This document shows, in pieces, positions 42,767-51,013 of a DNA stretch of 64,000 nucleotides. The notes under the pieces were generated by a model. It did no database searches, had not been told where the DNA came from, and saw only the letters and a list, made by a program, of their open reading frames with translations. A program made the position numbers and the translations under genes. The stretch is from Mucilaginibacter sp. SMC90 (GTDB taxonomy: Bacteria; Bacteroidota; Bacteroidia; Sphingobacteriales; Sphingobacteriaceae). The stretch's first letter is position 1; each line of letters opens with the position of its first letter. The stretch lies in the NCBI RefSeq assembly GCF_022811725.1, contig NZ_CP094527.1, positions 62,001 through 126,000 on the forward strand. Direction: 5' to 3'.

Positions 42767-43844
42767 ATTTATAAAACGGTGGTTTTACAATTTTAGCCTT
42801 GATTTTATTATCCCTGATGCTGATGTAGATCTCGGTGCCTTCTTTGGCGAAAGCGGTGTCTACATAGCCCATACCAATGGCTTTTTGTAACGATGGCGAT
42901 TGAGTGCCAGAAGTTACTTTACCAATGGTATTGCCATCGGCATCAACTATCACATAATCGTGACGTGGAATGCCGCGGTCAATCATTTCAAAACCTACCA
43001 GTTTACGACTTACACCAGCTTGTTTTTGTGCTTGGAGTGCTTCAGCATTGGTAAATTCTTTATTGAATTTGGTTACCCAGCCTAAACCGGCTTCGAGCGG
43101 AGAGGTAGTATCATCTATGTCATTACCATAGAGGCAAAAGCCCATTTCCAAACGCAGGGTATCGCGCGCGCCCAATCCAATTGGCTTAATGCCGAATGGT
43201 TCGCCTGCTTTGAAAATAGCCTCCCAGATCTGTTCAGCATATTGATTTTCAAAATAGATCTCGAAACCGCCAGCACCGGTATAACCGGTAGCAGATATCA
43301 CTACGTTATCAACGCCGGCAAATGTTCCTTTGGTAAAGGTGTAGTATTCCATCGATACCAGGTCGGTATCGGTAAGGCTTTGTAAAGCTTCGGCAGCTTT
43401 GGGGCCCTGGATAGCCAGCAGTGATGTACGGTCGGATATGTTTTTCATATCTACACCGTTGGTATTGTATTTGGAGATCCAGTCCCAGTCTTTTTCAATG
43501 TTTGAGGCGTTGACAACCAGCATGTAGGTTTTCTCGTCGATACGATAAACTAACAGGTCATCAACAATACCACCATCTTCATTGGGCAGGCATGAGTACT
43601 GCACTTTGCCATCATATAATTTTGAGGCATCGTTGCTGGTAACACGCTGAATGAGGTCAAGCGCGTTCTCGCCTTTTAAAATGAATTCGCCCATGTGGCT
43701 CACGTCAAAAACACCAACAGCCTTACGCACTGTTTCGTGCTCTGCGTTAATTCCGGCGTATTGAACTGGCATATTGTAACCGGCAAATGGAACCATTTTG
43801 GCACCGGTTTTTACGTGGATATCGGTTAATGCGGTATTCTTCAT
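42765..43844 (-). CDS. gcvT: Glycine cleavage system T protein (aminomethyltransferase)
   Basis: A 359-residue enzyme that moves the aminomethyl carbon from the H protein to tetrahydrofolate. It begins [29 protein letters not shown], split here as a start and fold marker, with FDVSHMGEF near 50, [16 protein letters not shown] (folate-binding Asp/Glu region) near 190, and [19 protein letters not shown] near 225. The start at 43844 is chosen because upstream residues are not conserved and a promoter element lies at 43866-43873. GcvH and GcvP are elsewhere. Confidence 0.96.
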   Translation of the reverse strand: MKNTALTDIHVKTGAKMVPFAGYNMPVQYAGINAEHETVRKAVGVFDVSHMGEFILKGENALDLIQRVTSNDASKLYDGKVQYSCLPNEDGGIVDDLLVYRIDEKTYMLVVNASNIEKDWDWISKYNTNGVDMKNISDRTSLLAIQGPKAAEALQSLTDTDLVSMEYYTFTKGTFAGVDNVVISATGYTGAGGFEIYFENQYAEQIWEAIFKAGEPFGIKPIGLGARDTLRLEMGFCLYGNDIDDTTSPLEAGLGWVTKFNKEFTNAEALQAQKQAGVSRKLVGFEMIDRGIPRHDYVIVDADGNTIGKVTSGTQSPSLQKAIGMGYVDTAFAKEGTEIYISIRDNKIKAKIVKPPFYK

Positions 43845-43865
43845 CGTCAACTTTAATAATGGCCG

Positions 43866-43873
43866 CAAAGGTA
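43866..43873 (-). promoter_or_regulatory. -7 promoter element TACCTTTG for gcvT
   Basis: Read on the minus strand, TACCTTTG ends 21 bases before the gcvT ATG at 43844. The -33 box is weak. Confidence 0.4.
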
Positions 43874-44037
43874 ACTATTCTGAACCGTAATCAGTACCGC
43901 TGATCGGTTTTGATGCCGTTGATTTTGCTGATTGTTTTAAATTGTATTGAAAGCAAAAAAGCCTGATGTATTCCCTCGGGACCCTCTGGGAGTTTAAGTT
44001 AACCAACGAAATTCACCAACCTAAAATTTCAATAGGA

Positions 44038-44505
44038 GGCACCTACGGAGCCAAAAAATGTGCTTTTTTAAAGCTATAAACACGTGGCCCCGCTGGGGCC
44101 GGCAAGGTTTTACAACATAATCTGATAATAATTGAGATGCTTAAGGACAAATGCACCAGAGGTGCAAAAGGTTTGCAGCATAAAAAGGATAGAAATACCC
44201 ATTGCCCCGGTGGGCAATGTCATTAAGTTAAGGGCTTGACAGGTTGCACCAGAGGTGCAAAAGGTTTGTAGCAATTAAAGATTCGTTTGTCTTGGTGTGC
44301 CAGAGGTACACAACTCTGAGTGTTCCGCTCCTCTAACACGGTTATTTTCGGTATATGATATTACTACAAACCTGTTCCCCCTGTGGGGAATTTCCCCTTA
44401 ACCTAATGACATTGCTCAGAGGGGCAAAACAAAACGCCTTGCTGATTAAACGGCAAAACAATTTGGCGGGTTAACTTAGATCTGCGAGAGGTTCCCTGAT
44501 GGAAC
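44038..44505. repeat. Array of nine short CC-loop-GG hairpins with AGGTTTGTAGCA tails
   Basis: Hairpins lie at 44038-44052, 44086-44100, 44152-44166, 44200-44219, 44245-44259, 44295-44311, 44375-44390, 44412-44427 and 44491-44505. Most have the form NNNNCC-AGA-GGNNNN, such as TGCACCAGAGGTGCA (twice). At least four carry a tail like AAAGGTTTGTAGCA, in one of them (44375) on the opposite strand. This array fills most of the 43845-44570 gap, which has no convincing gene. A weaker CCC-TCT-GGG pair precedes it at 43971-43992. Confidence 0.75.
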
Positions 44506-44510
44506 GTTAA

Positions 44511-44552
44511 ATAAAAAAGCCGGCTAAAACTTAGTTGAGTTTAACCGGCTTT
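44511..44552 (-). terminator. Terminator of the thioredoxin-like gene
   Basis: Arms from 44516 and ending at 44552 form AAAGCCGG/CCGGCTTT-type stems with an internal TAAAACT/AGTTTA pair. On the minus strand TTTTTTAT follows. Confidence 0.85.
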
Positions 44553-44570
44553 ATATTAAAGTAAAATACT

Positions 44571-45059
44571 TTACACTTTTTTAAGCGCTTCCATCAGCAC
44601 CGGAATTTTGGGCACTTTGGGGTACGACTGAAATAATTTGCCATACTTATCATATACGGCTATGTAAGGAGTAGTTTGTACGTTATAAAACCGTTGCACC
44701 AAATAAGTATAACCCTCGGTACCAATAGTGATGTTATGGTATTTGGCCAGGTCAAAGTCGCGCTGAAAAGTTTGGATCCCTTTAAGCATTGGCATAAAAG
44801 TGATCATTACTATCTGCACATCTTTTAACTTAGGCAGCTCGGGTTTCAGATCATACATCAGGTGTTGGCAATGGCTGCAATCAGGCGAAAAATAGATCAC
44901 CATTACCGGTTTGTTTTTTTTAAGGTTGGCAGGAGTAACGTAAACACTGTCTGTAGTGAGGATGTGATATGGCGGTAAGCCCGAGTTTGCAGGCGGCGTT
45001 TGTGCCTGGCTGCACCCGGTGGCAATGATCAGACAAAGCAGTAAATACAGTTTCTTCAT
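44571..45059 (-). CDS. Thioredoxin-like (TlpA-type) lipoprotein
   Basis: A 162-residue envelope protein. A lipoprotein signal ends at IATGC, placing the anchor at C16. The thioredoxin fold has VMVIYFSPDCSHCQHLMYDL with a CSHC active site near 60-63 and the cis-Pro segment QTTPYIAVYD near 130. The two cysteines suggest disulfide reduction or a related redox role in the periplasm. Its terminator lies immediately downstream and the Gfo/Idh gene upstream on the same strand is 40 bases away, so they may share a transcript. Confidence 0.85.
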   Translation of the reverse strand: MKKLYLLLCLIIATGCSQAQTPPANSGLPPYHILTTDSVYVTPANLKKNKPVMVIYFSPDCSHCQHLMYDLKPELPKLKDVQIVMITFMPMLKGIQTFQRDFDLAKYHNITIGTEGYTYLVQRFYNVQTTPYIAVYDKYGKLFQSYPKVPKIPVLMEALKKV

Positions 45060-45098
45060 TATTTTAATTAGCGTTTAATAAGCATAGTTACAACATTT

Positions 45099-46115
45099 TT
45101 AGCTTTCAAGCAATTCAATTTGCCAGGCAACATGCTCTTCGGTTACGGGGAATAACGCATTTTCGCGTATGGTATGATACACCGCATCAAATATCCCGTT
45201 ATAATTACCTTTTGGTGACTTTAGCCACTCTATGGTTTTTTGTCCGTCGGCCCCCATGAGTACCAGTTTGCCGTCGCTGCCTTCGGGTTCAATGCCAAAG
45301 CCTTCGTCGGTTGGCATCATATCAGCATCAAGCTGGGCTTCCTGCACGTCGGTACGCATTTTAACAAAGCTGCCTAATGTGCCATGTACAACAAAGCCAT
45401 AGGTATGCTCGGCAATCAGTAGTCCCGAAGTAAGGTAAACATTAAGCTGGTTAGGGTATTTTAGGTGGATGTTAAAGTAATCGTCAACCTGCGAGTCGGG
45501 CCGGTGTGCGGCAGTGGTTTTTGCGTAACTCAACGGGCGGCCAAAAATACTGATGGCATTATCAACCAGGTGTGCGCCAAGGTCATAAGTGAGGCCGCCT
45601 CCCGGAACGCCGGCTGTTTCCTTGAATTTTTTAACGCCGATGGCCATGCGGTACCTGTCCAGCCTGAAATGCACTTCGATCAGCTCCCCTAACCTGCCGC
45701 TTTCAATCACTTCTTTTACCGAAAGAAAACCGCTATCGTAACGGCGGTTTTGGTAGGTCATCACTTTCAGATCAAGCTTTTTACCCAGGTCATACAGCGC
45801 TTTTACCTCATGAGAAGTTACCGCAGCCGGCTTTTCGATCAACACATGCTTGCCGGCGTTAAGTGCCTGTACGGCATAGTCAAAATGGGTATTGTTGGGT
45901 GTGTTAACTATAATGAGTTCTATCTCATCGTCATTAAGCAGCTCATCGATGGTATCATAGCTGATCACATCCGGATATTTTTTTCCGGCCTTTTTTTCAT
46001 GACGTTCAACCACAGCCTTGAAAGTAAAGCCGGGGTTGGTGGTTAAAAACGGGGCGTGAAAAATCCTGCCCGACATTCCGTAGGCCATGAGGCCGGTTAC
46101 TATTGGTTTCGACAT
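45099..46115 (-). CDS. Gfo/Idh/MocA family oxidoreductase
   Basis: A 338-residue NAD(P)-dependent enzyme. The N-terminal Rossmann domain starts IVTGLMAYGMSGRIFHAPFL, a common variant of the GxGxxG loop. EKPAAVTSHEVKAL near 98-110 contains the catalytic-region EKP motif. The C-terminal beta-sheet domain has GGGLTYDLGAHLVDNAISIFG near 170-190 with the conserved D and H. It probably oxidises or reduces a sugar or inositol-type substrate in the cytoplasm. The start at 46115 is the first good one. It may be co-transcribed with the thioredoxin-like gene. Confidence 0.92.
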   Translation of the reverse strand: MSKPIVTGLMAYGMSGRIFHAPFLTTNPGFTFKAVVERHEKKAGKKYPDVISYDTIDELLNDDEIELIIVNTPNNTHFDYAVQALNAGKHVLIEKPAAVTSHEVKALYDLGKKLDLKVMTYQNRRYDSGFLSVKEVIESGRLGELIEVHFRLDRYRMAIGVKKFKETAGVPGGGLTYDLGAHLVDNAISIFGRPLSYAKTTAAHRPDSQVDDYFNIHLKYPNQLNVYLTSGLLIAEHTYGFVVHGTLGSFVKMRTDVQEAQLDADMMPTDEGFGIEPEGSDGKLVLMGADGQKTIEWLKSPKGNYNGIFDAVYHTIRENALFPVTEEHVAWQIELLES

Positions 46116-46178
46116 ATTAAAAGTAGATTTTGCTGTGTTAAAAGTATCGTTTTAGCCACATCTGTACAAGCAATTAAA

Positions 46179-46214
46179 AAGAAAAAGGGAGATTGTTACA
46201 TCTCCCTTTTTCTT
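46179..46214. terminator. Terminator between DUF4142 gene and Gfo/Idh gene
   Basis: Perfect 14-base arms AAGAAAAAGGGAGA (46179-46192) and 46201-46214 with an eight-base loop. The minus-strand transcript of the DUF4142 gene ends in TTTTTCTT. Confidence 0.88.
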
Positions 46215-46235
46215 ACCGAAGTAATCAATAGCTGA

Positions 46236-46841
46236 TTATTTCATGCCTTTTTGTATGGCCTCAATTTCGGCCAGGTGGTGCTGAATGGTAGGTAATGTTT
46301 TGGCTGCCCATGCTTTAAGATCGGCATCCTTGCAATTTTTTGAAGCATCTTCAAACATGGAAGCTACTTTTTTATGACCATCAACCATGGCATCAACATA
46401 AGCCTTGTCAAAGGCGGCACCCGATTTTGCGGCAAGCTCTGTTTTCTTTTTCTGATGATCAGCATCTGGCTCAGATGGTAAGCTGATGTTTTTTGTTTTG
46501 GCAAGTGCCATCAGTTCATCATTTGCTTTGGTGTGGTCGGTAACCATCATTTTGGCAAATTCTTTTACTTTGGCATTGGTTGCTTTTTCGCTGGCCAATT
46601 GCCCTATGGCAACCTCGGCCAGGCCTGCATTAGCTGCGCCAGTGGCAAATTTGGCATCATCGGCAGTAACAGCAATGCCTGTTGCGCCTGTAGTTGTGGT
46701 GTCTTTAACTTTGTTGGCGCTGTCGGCAGTATCTTTTACAGCTGCCGAGCTATCGGTAGCGCCATTTTTAGCGCCGCCATTACACGCCTGGAACGATAGG
46801 GCTGCAAGTGCCATCATCGCTATTAAACTTAACTTTTTCAT
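46236..46841 (-). CDS. DUF4142 lipoprotein
   Basis: A 201-residue lipoprotein. The signal MKKLSLIAMMALAALSFQAC places the lipid anchor at C20. A low-complexity Ala/Thr/Asp linker (about 21-60) is followed by a helical DUF4142 domain: FATGAANAGLAEVAIGQLAS near 66-85, VKEFAKMMVTDHTKANDEL, and HHLAEIEAIQKGM at the end. The histidine pattern suggests metal or small-molecule binding, but the role is unknown. It is transcribed alone and ends at a clear terminator. Confidence 0.9.
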   Translation of the reverse strand: MKKLSLIAMMALAALSFQACNGGAKNGATDSSAAVKDTADSANKVKDTTTTGATGIAVTADDAKFATGAANAGLAEVAIGQLASEKATNAKVKEFAKMMVTDHTKANDELMALAKTKNISLPSEPDADHQKKKTELAAKSGAAFDKAYVDAMVDGHKKVASMFEDASKNCKDADLKAWAAKTLPTIQHHLAEIEAIQKGMK

Positions 46842-47040
46842 AGTAGGTGTTTTATATGTTTATTTTTCAGTTATAACATTTTATAGTTAATTAAGTTTCA
46901 TTTTCTTAATTGTAAAATTTAATAACTGTATTAGAGGCGGCTTCAACGCTCTTATTTGCATTTTAATGAATATTTAACATTTGTTTAAAAGCACTTTTAT
47001 AAGTTGTGGTTTATAATAACGCGACTAAATTATACCCGAT

Positions 47041-47646
47041 ATGTTAATAGGATCATTGTTTTTGGGCAAAGTGCATGAAGTAAACGGGCAGTGGATAGAG
47101 ACCAAATTTGTGGTTATTGGCATTCCGCTGTTTCCCACCAGTTCTATGTTGGTAACCCGCGCGGCCTGGCGAAGCCGTAACGGATTTAATATTCCGCTAA
47201 ACAGCCAAAGTATTATTGCGGGGTACGCACGTATGTTTTCGCTTATCACTGCGTTTATAGCTTTTATATTCTTTTTTATTGAGCGCGACTCAACCGCCTC
47301 TGTTATTGGAGGGGCAGGCTTATTGGTATGGCTGTATTTTTATTTTGTATTTGGCAGTGCTGATACAGCCGAAGCAGAGGAACGGAAAAAAATGGGCGAT
47401 CTGACGGGCCTTTATATCAAACCCGAATGGCTTGATCATGATGATGCATTGCGTATTTATGAGCGCCTTGAAAAAAAATACCGCACCGAATTTGATAATG
47501 CCGACTGGTTTACCGATTTACAGCAAAAGGAAATAGCGCCGGCCAAATTGCCATTGTTGTATGCATTATCAAGGTTTAACTACTCATTAGGGGCAACAGA
47601 GTGCAATAAAAAGTTGTTTGAAAAGGCCGATAGTTTATACTTGTGA
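47041..47646 (+). CDS. Hypothetical protein with two membrane segments
   Basis: A 201-residue protein. After MLIGSLFLGKVHEVNGQWIE and a TKFVVIGIPLFPTSSML segment there are two adjacent hydrophobic helices (about 60-80 and 87-103, FSLITAFIAFIFFFI and VIGGAGLLVWLYFYFVFG). The last 90 residues are a soluble, charged domain with PEWLDHDDALRIYERLEKKY. I do not recognise a named family. It is a single gene convergent with the TDT transporter, with a 24-base gap. Confidence 0.6.
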   Translation: MLIGSLFLGKVHEVNGQWIETKFVVIGIPLFPTSSMLVTRAAWRSRNGFNIPLNSQSIIAGYARMFSLITAFIAFIFFFIERDSTASVIGGAGLLVWLYFYFVFGSADTAEAEERKKMGDLTGLYIKPEWLDHDDALRIYERLEKKYRTEFDNADWFTDLQQKEIAPAKLPLLYALSRFNYSLGATECNKKLFEKADSLYL

Positions 47647-47670
47647 TAGGGTTTTTTGTGTTGGCTTAGA

Positions 47671-48738
47671 TTATTTAGGTGGTAAAACAAACCGGATAAA
47701 GCTTCGTACCATCCCGATAAAAACGATTACCCATGCCGCCATCGATAAATAAATAAAAACGTTTGAGATGGGCATAACAAATGGCAGGTGGAGCACTTTT
47801 GAAAAGTTAAACGTAGCCACTGTGTACATGCTGGCCGGGAATACCAGCGACCAATACTGCGGATCATATTTAAGGGGCACCCGCTGTAAAACGTGCCGCC
47901 ATATAGGGAGCAGAAACAATATGGGGATCCACCAGGTGGCAAATGCCCAAAACAAAACAGTAAAGCCCGGCAAAAAGTATTGGACCCCGGCAATCCATTC
48001 ATGGGTATGCGCATAAAGCAGTAACCGCGATCCGGCCAGGGTGGTTATGGCAACTGCCCCCATATTTATCCAATAGGGCGGCGTAAGTAATTCGGCCTTC
48101 ATACTCATAAAAAGCCAGCGGTATATAATAAGTGAAATAAATACCATGTAATGCATGCCCCCGATCAGGAAAGCACAAAATGAAATAAAGATCACAATAT
48201 CCTGATGGGGTGTGTAGTCGGCAATTAAAGCACCCAGTACAGCAACTGATTCGGCAGCTACTACGATAAGCAGCCAGGCCCCGCTTAGGCTGGCCTCTAC
48301 CCCTTGCTTGGGTTCTTTTGCGGTGATGACAATAAAAAAGGTGTAGGTGATGAGCACCCATAATATGATGCCCAGCCACCATAAAAATACAGCGATATCT
48401 TGTTGTTTTGTCATTAAAGCAAACTGATTGCCCAAAACATTATTGGCGGCAACCATGGTTAAGAAAGTTACTCCGCGCGATGAACTGCTGATATCTTTCC
48501 AAACAGCCATAGGATATTTGATTACCCGCAAAAAGAAAATTCCCCATAGCACTATATAAAAACCAATGTTGGCTGCAAACAGGGCGTTGGCAATGGCAGG
48601 CATATTATATAAAAAAGCACCAATGGAAATGATGCCGGTTGCCATCACCAAAGCAAAATATCCCGGGAAAAAGGACTGGAGCGAATGGCCCGTAATTGGC
48701 TCACCCGGCTTGGATAAGGGCGGATGTTGTTCTGTCAT
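47671..48738 (-). CDS. TDT/SLAC1-type transporter (tellurite resistance/dicarboxylate family)
   Basis: A 355-residue inner membrane protein with ten hydrophobic helices. The family mark FFPGYFALVMATGIISIGAFL is near residue 23, and the helices alternate small and aromatic residues as in TehA and SLAC1. The TDT family includes C4-dicarboxylate carriers, anion channels and the fungal sulfite exporter Ssu1. It is divergent from a molybdopterin oxidoreductase fusion that resembles sulfite oxidase, so a shared anion such as sulfite is a tempting but unproven link. The starts are 154 bases apart. Confidence 0.85.
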   Translation of the reverse strand: MTEQHPPLSKPGEPITGHSLQSFFPGYFALVMATGIISIGAFLYNMPAIANALFAANIGFYIVLWGIFFLRVIKYPMAVWKDISSSSRGVTFLTMVAANNVLGNQFALMTKQQDIAVFLWWLGIILWVLITYTFFIVITAKEPKQGVEASLSGAWLLIVVAAESVAVLGALIADYTPHQDIVIFISFCAFLIGGMHYMVFISLIIYRWLFMSMKAELLTPPYWINMGAVAITTLAGSRLLLYAHTHEWIAGVQYFLPGFTVLFWAFATWWIPILFLLPIWRHVLQRVPLKYDPQYWSLVFPASMYTVATFNFSKVLHLPFVMPISNVFIYLSMAAWVIVFIGMVRSFIRFVLPPK

Positions 48739-48892
48739 TTACAATAGGTTGTTTATTTACAATAGCGGTAGTGCTTAAACATTTGTATTTCAGGCTGGTC
48801 TTTAATAAAGATCCACAAATTATTAATTACCTTTAACAGTATTGCAATACTTTAAATAATATATAAGTTTTTACTTAAAACACCTACCTTAT

Positions 48893-50563
48893 ATGTTTAC
48901 CAATTTTAACGCAGCGGAGCAAGCGGTTCATTTCCCGGCAGACAGAAGATTGTTTTTAGGAATCAAACCTTACATATTTATTGCTATCGGTGTTTTGCTG
49001 CTGGCAACTGTTGGCGTAGCATGGCTGCAGTACCTTATCGGGGGGCTTCCTGCCGATCCATCCGCTTCTTTTGCCCCGGTTGCTGAAGCCGATCCGAAAG
49101 GCTTCCCGTGGTGGTTATGCCTGAGCCACTGGGTCAACTTTTTCTTTTTAATTATCATCATCAGAAGCGGGCTTTCCATCCTGGCCGATCATCCCCGGTT
49201 ATATTGGAACAACGACTGTACGCCCGATTCTGAATGGATTAAATTCACCCCCTTAAAAATACCCGACAATAAAATATGGACGGCAAAGGATGAAGCCCGT
49301 TATTTAAGTCCGGTTGTTGGCCTGCCCGGTTACCGCCATACTGTGGGGCTTGCCCGTTGCTGGCATTTTATCAATGTGCCGTTTTTTCTTTTGAATGGCG
49401 TTGTATTTACCGTTCTGCTTTTTACTACCAATCAATGGAAACGACTTGTACCTGTATCCTGGCAAATACTGCCCGATTCATGGAACGTATTTGTTCACTA
49501 TGCCACCCTGAACATGCCGGTTGAGCCTAATGGCTTTTACCATTACAATGCGTTGCAGCAACTCTCCTATTTCGGAGTGGTATTTATACTTGCGCCTGTT
49601 GCCATGCTTAGCGGCATGGCCATGTCGCCGGCTATTGAAAACAGGTTTCACTGGCTGCCAAAGCTTTTCGGGAACAGGCAGGGTGCGCGTTCTGTCCATT
49701 TTTTAGTGATGCTTGCCTACCTGGCCTTTATCTTGATCCATGTAAGTATGGTTGCGGCAACAGGGCTCGTCCGTAACATGAACCACATTATACACGGAAC
49801 TGATAGCCCAACTGATACCTCGGGGCTTTACATTGGTTTGGGCTTTATATTATTTATAGTCGCGTTTGGTTTTTTTGCGCACTGGTTATCATGGAAAAGG
49901 CCGCGGCTGCTTCAAAAAGCAGAAGCCGCTATCAACGGAACGCTTTGGAAGCTTTCCATCAATAAATTTAAGCCCCATATATATTATAGCCCTAAAGATA
50001 TATCACCCTATTTTTGGGCAAATGGAAAAGTCCCTGAGTGTGAAGAATGGCGCAACATGGCTGCCGATGGATTTAAAGATTATAAGCTGAAAGTTGGCGG
50101 CCTGGTTGATAAGCCCGTAGAGCTATCAATTACAGATTTGATAGAACTTGGCAAGGAGCAAAATATAACCATGCACCATTGCATCCAGGGATGGTCGGGT
50201 ATTGCAGAGTGGGGAGGTGTACCCATAAAAGCACTTGTTGAATTGGTTAAACCCCATGCAAATGTTACAACTGTAGCTTTTTATTCATTTGGCGAAGGGT
50301 TGTACGGCGGCACTTATTATGATACTCATACGCTTGATAATTGTATGAAACCAGCCTCAATTTTAGCCTGGGAAATGAATTACGAACCGCTTACCCCTGC
50401 TTATGGCGCTCCGCTCAGGCTCCGGATAGAAAACCAGTTGGGTTATAAAATGGTAAAATGGATTGCCCGTATTGATTTTGTAGAAAGTCATGAAACTATA
50501 GGTAAAGGTTTTGGCGGCAAAAACGAAGATGATGAATATTTTGATTTGATTGCGAATACCTGA
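48893..50563 (+). CDS. Fusion of cytochrome b-type membrane domain and molybdopterin oxidoreductase domain
   Basis: A 556-residue protein. Residues about 20-335 carry at least five hydrophobic segments with histidines in or near them (SHWVNFFFLIII, LARCWHFINVPFF, FILIHVSMVAATG), consistent with a di-heme b561-like anchor. Residues about 360-550 are a sulfite-oxidase/YedY-type molybdenum domain; C430 in MHHCIQGWSGIAEW is the likely molybdenum ligand, and APLRLRIENQLGYKMVKWI is the family end. In most bacteria these parts are separate MsrP/MsrQ-like subunits. Quinone-linked reduction or oxidation of a small oxyanion or sulfoxide is likely. Confidence 0.85.
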   Translation: MFTNFNAAEQAVHFPADRRLFLGIKPYIFIAIGVLLLATVGVAWLQYLIGGLPADPSASFAPVAEADPKGFPWWLCLSHWVNFFFLIIIIRSGLSILADHPRLYWNNDCTPDSEWIKFTPLKIPDNKIWTAKDEARYLSPVVGLPGYRHTVGLARCWHFINVPFFLLNGVVFTVLLFTTNQWKRLVPVSWQILPDSWNVFVHYATLNMPVEPNGFYHYNALQQLSYFGVVFILAPVAMLSGMAMSPAIENRFHWLPKLFGNRQGARSVHFLVMLAYLAFILIHVSMVAATGLVRNMNHIIHGTDSPTDTSGLYIGLGFILFIVAFGFFAHWLSWKRPRLLQKAEAAINGTLWKLSINKFKPHIYYSPKDISPYFWANGKVPECEEWRNMAADGFKDYKLKVGGLVDKPVELSITDLIELGKEQNITMHHCIQGWSGIAEWGGVPIKALVELVKPHANVTTVAFYSFGEGLYGGTYYDTHTLDNCMKPASILAWEMNYEPLTPAYGAPLRLRIENQLGYKMVKWIARIDFVESHETIGKGFGGKNEDDEYFDLIANT

Positions 50564-50814
50564 TTTAACAGGATGTGTGTTAAATCACGTATTTGCGTTA
50601 GGGATTGCAGCGGATACCGGCCAAGAGCGTAATGCCTGCAGGCGTATGAGCGTAAAGCCCTGCCGCAGGCAACGCCATTATCTGAACCATGATTGTTAGG
50701 ATTTTGGGATTGTTAGGATTTTTTGCTGTTGGAGTCTTTGTTAGTGACAACATCCCACAACGGCGAGCAGGTGTTCGGAAGATGCATGTCAGTAAAATGT
50801 AGGCTTGAAAAATC

Positions 50815-50850
50815 ATGTCATTGCTTCGTCGTTCCTCCTCGCAATGACAT
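50815..50850. repeat. Minimal 36-base copy of the TGTCATTGCG element
   Basis: ATGTCATTGCTTCGTCG joins directly to TTCCTCCTCGCAATGACAT. It is one arm of the GAACGACGAAGCAAT type capped at both ends by the family termini, with no central block. Confidence 0.75.
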
Positions 50851-50985
50851 GGTTTTTAATTTTGCTGTTGTTAGCGCGTCTTCACCAACTTTTCTCAATT
50901 ATTGACTTGACGACAAAAAAGCATGCTATCTAACTCTCCTATCAAAAAGTTTACACCCTGCATTCCCCCGCATCATATAAAAGCA

Positions 50986-50993
50986 TAACTTTG
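50986..50993 (+). promoter_or_regulatory. -7 promoter element TAACTTTG for fumC
   Basis: TAACTTTG fits TAnnTTTG and ends 20 bases before the fumC ATG. The upstream box is not obvious. Confidence 0.45.
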
Positions 50994-51013
50994 CCCCTGC
51001 AAAAATTAATACC

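Larger units (their letters stand above)
50564..51013. other. Intergenic region ahead of fumC with short repeats
   Basis: No gene is supported. It contains GGGATTGCAGCGGATACCGG at about 50603, a GCCTGCAGGC palindrome, a direct repeat of ATTGTTAGGATTTT (about 50693 and 50711), the minimal TGTCATTGC element at 50815-50850 and a promoter element at 50986. Confidence 0.6.

Noticed and set aside
43971..43992. A tenth hairpin of the array
   Set aside because: The CCC-TCT-GGG stem is only three pairs and lacks the tail, so I did not count it.
44038..44505. A CRISPR-like array
   Set aside because: Spacing is irregular, only two units are nearly identical, orientation is mixed and no cas genes are present.
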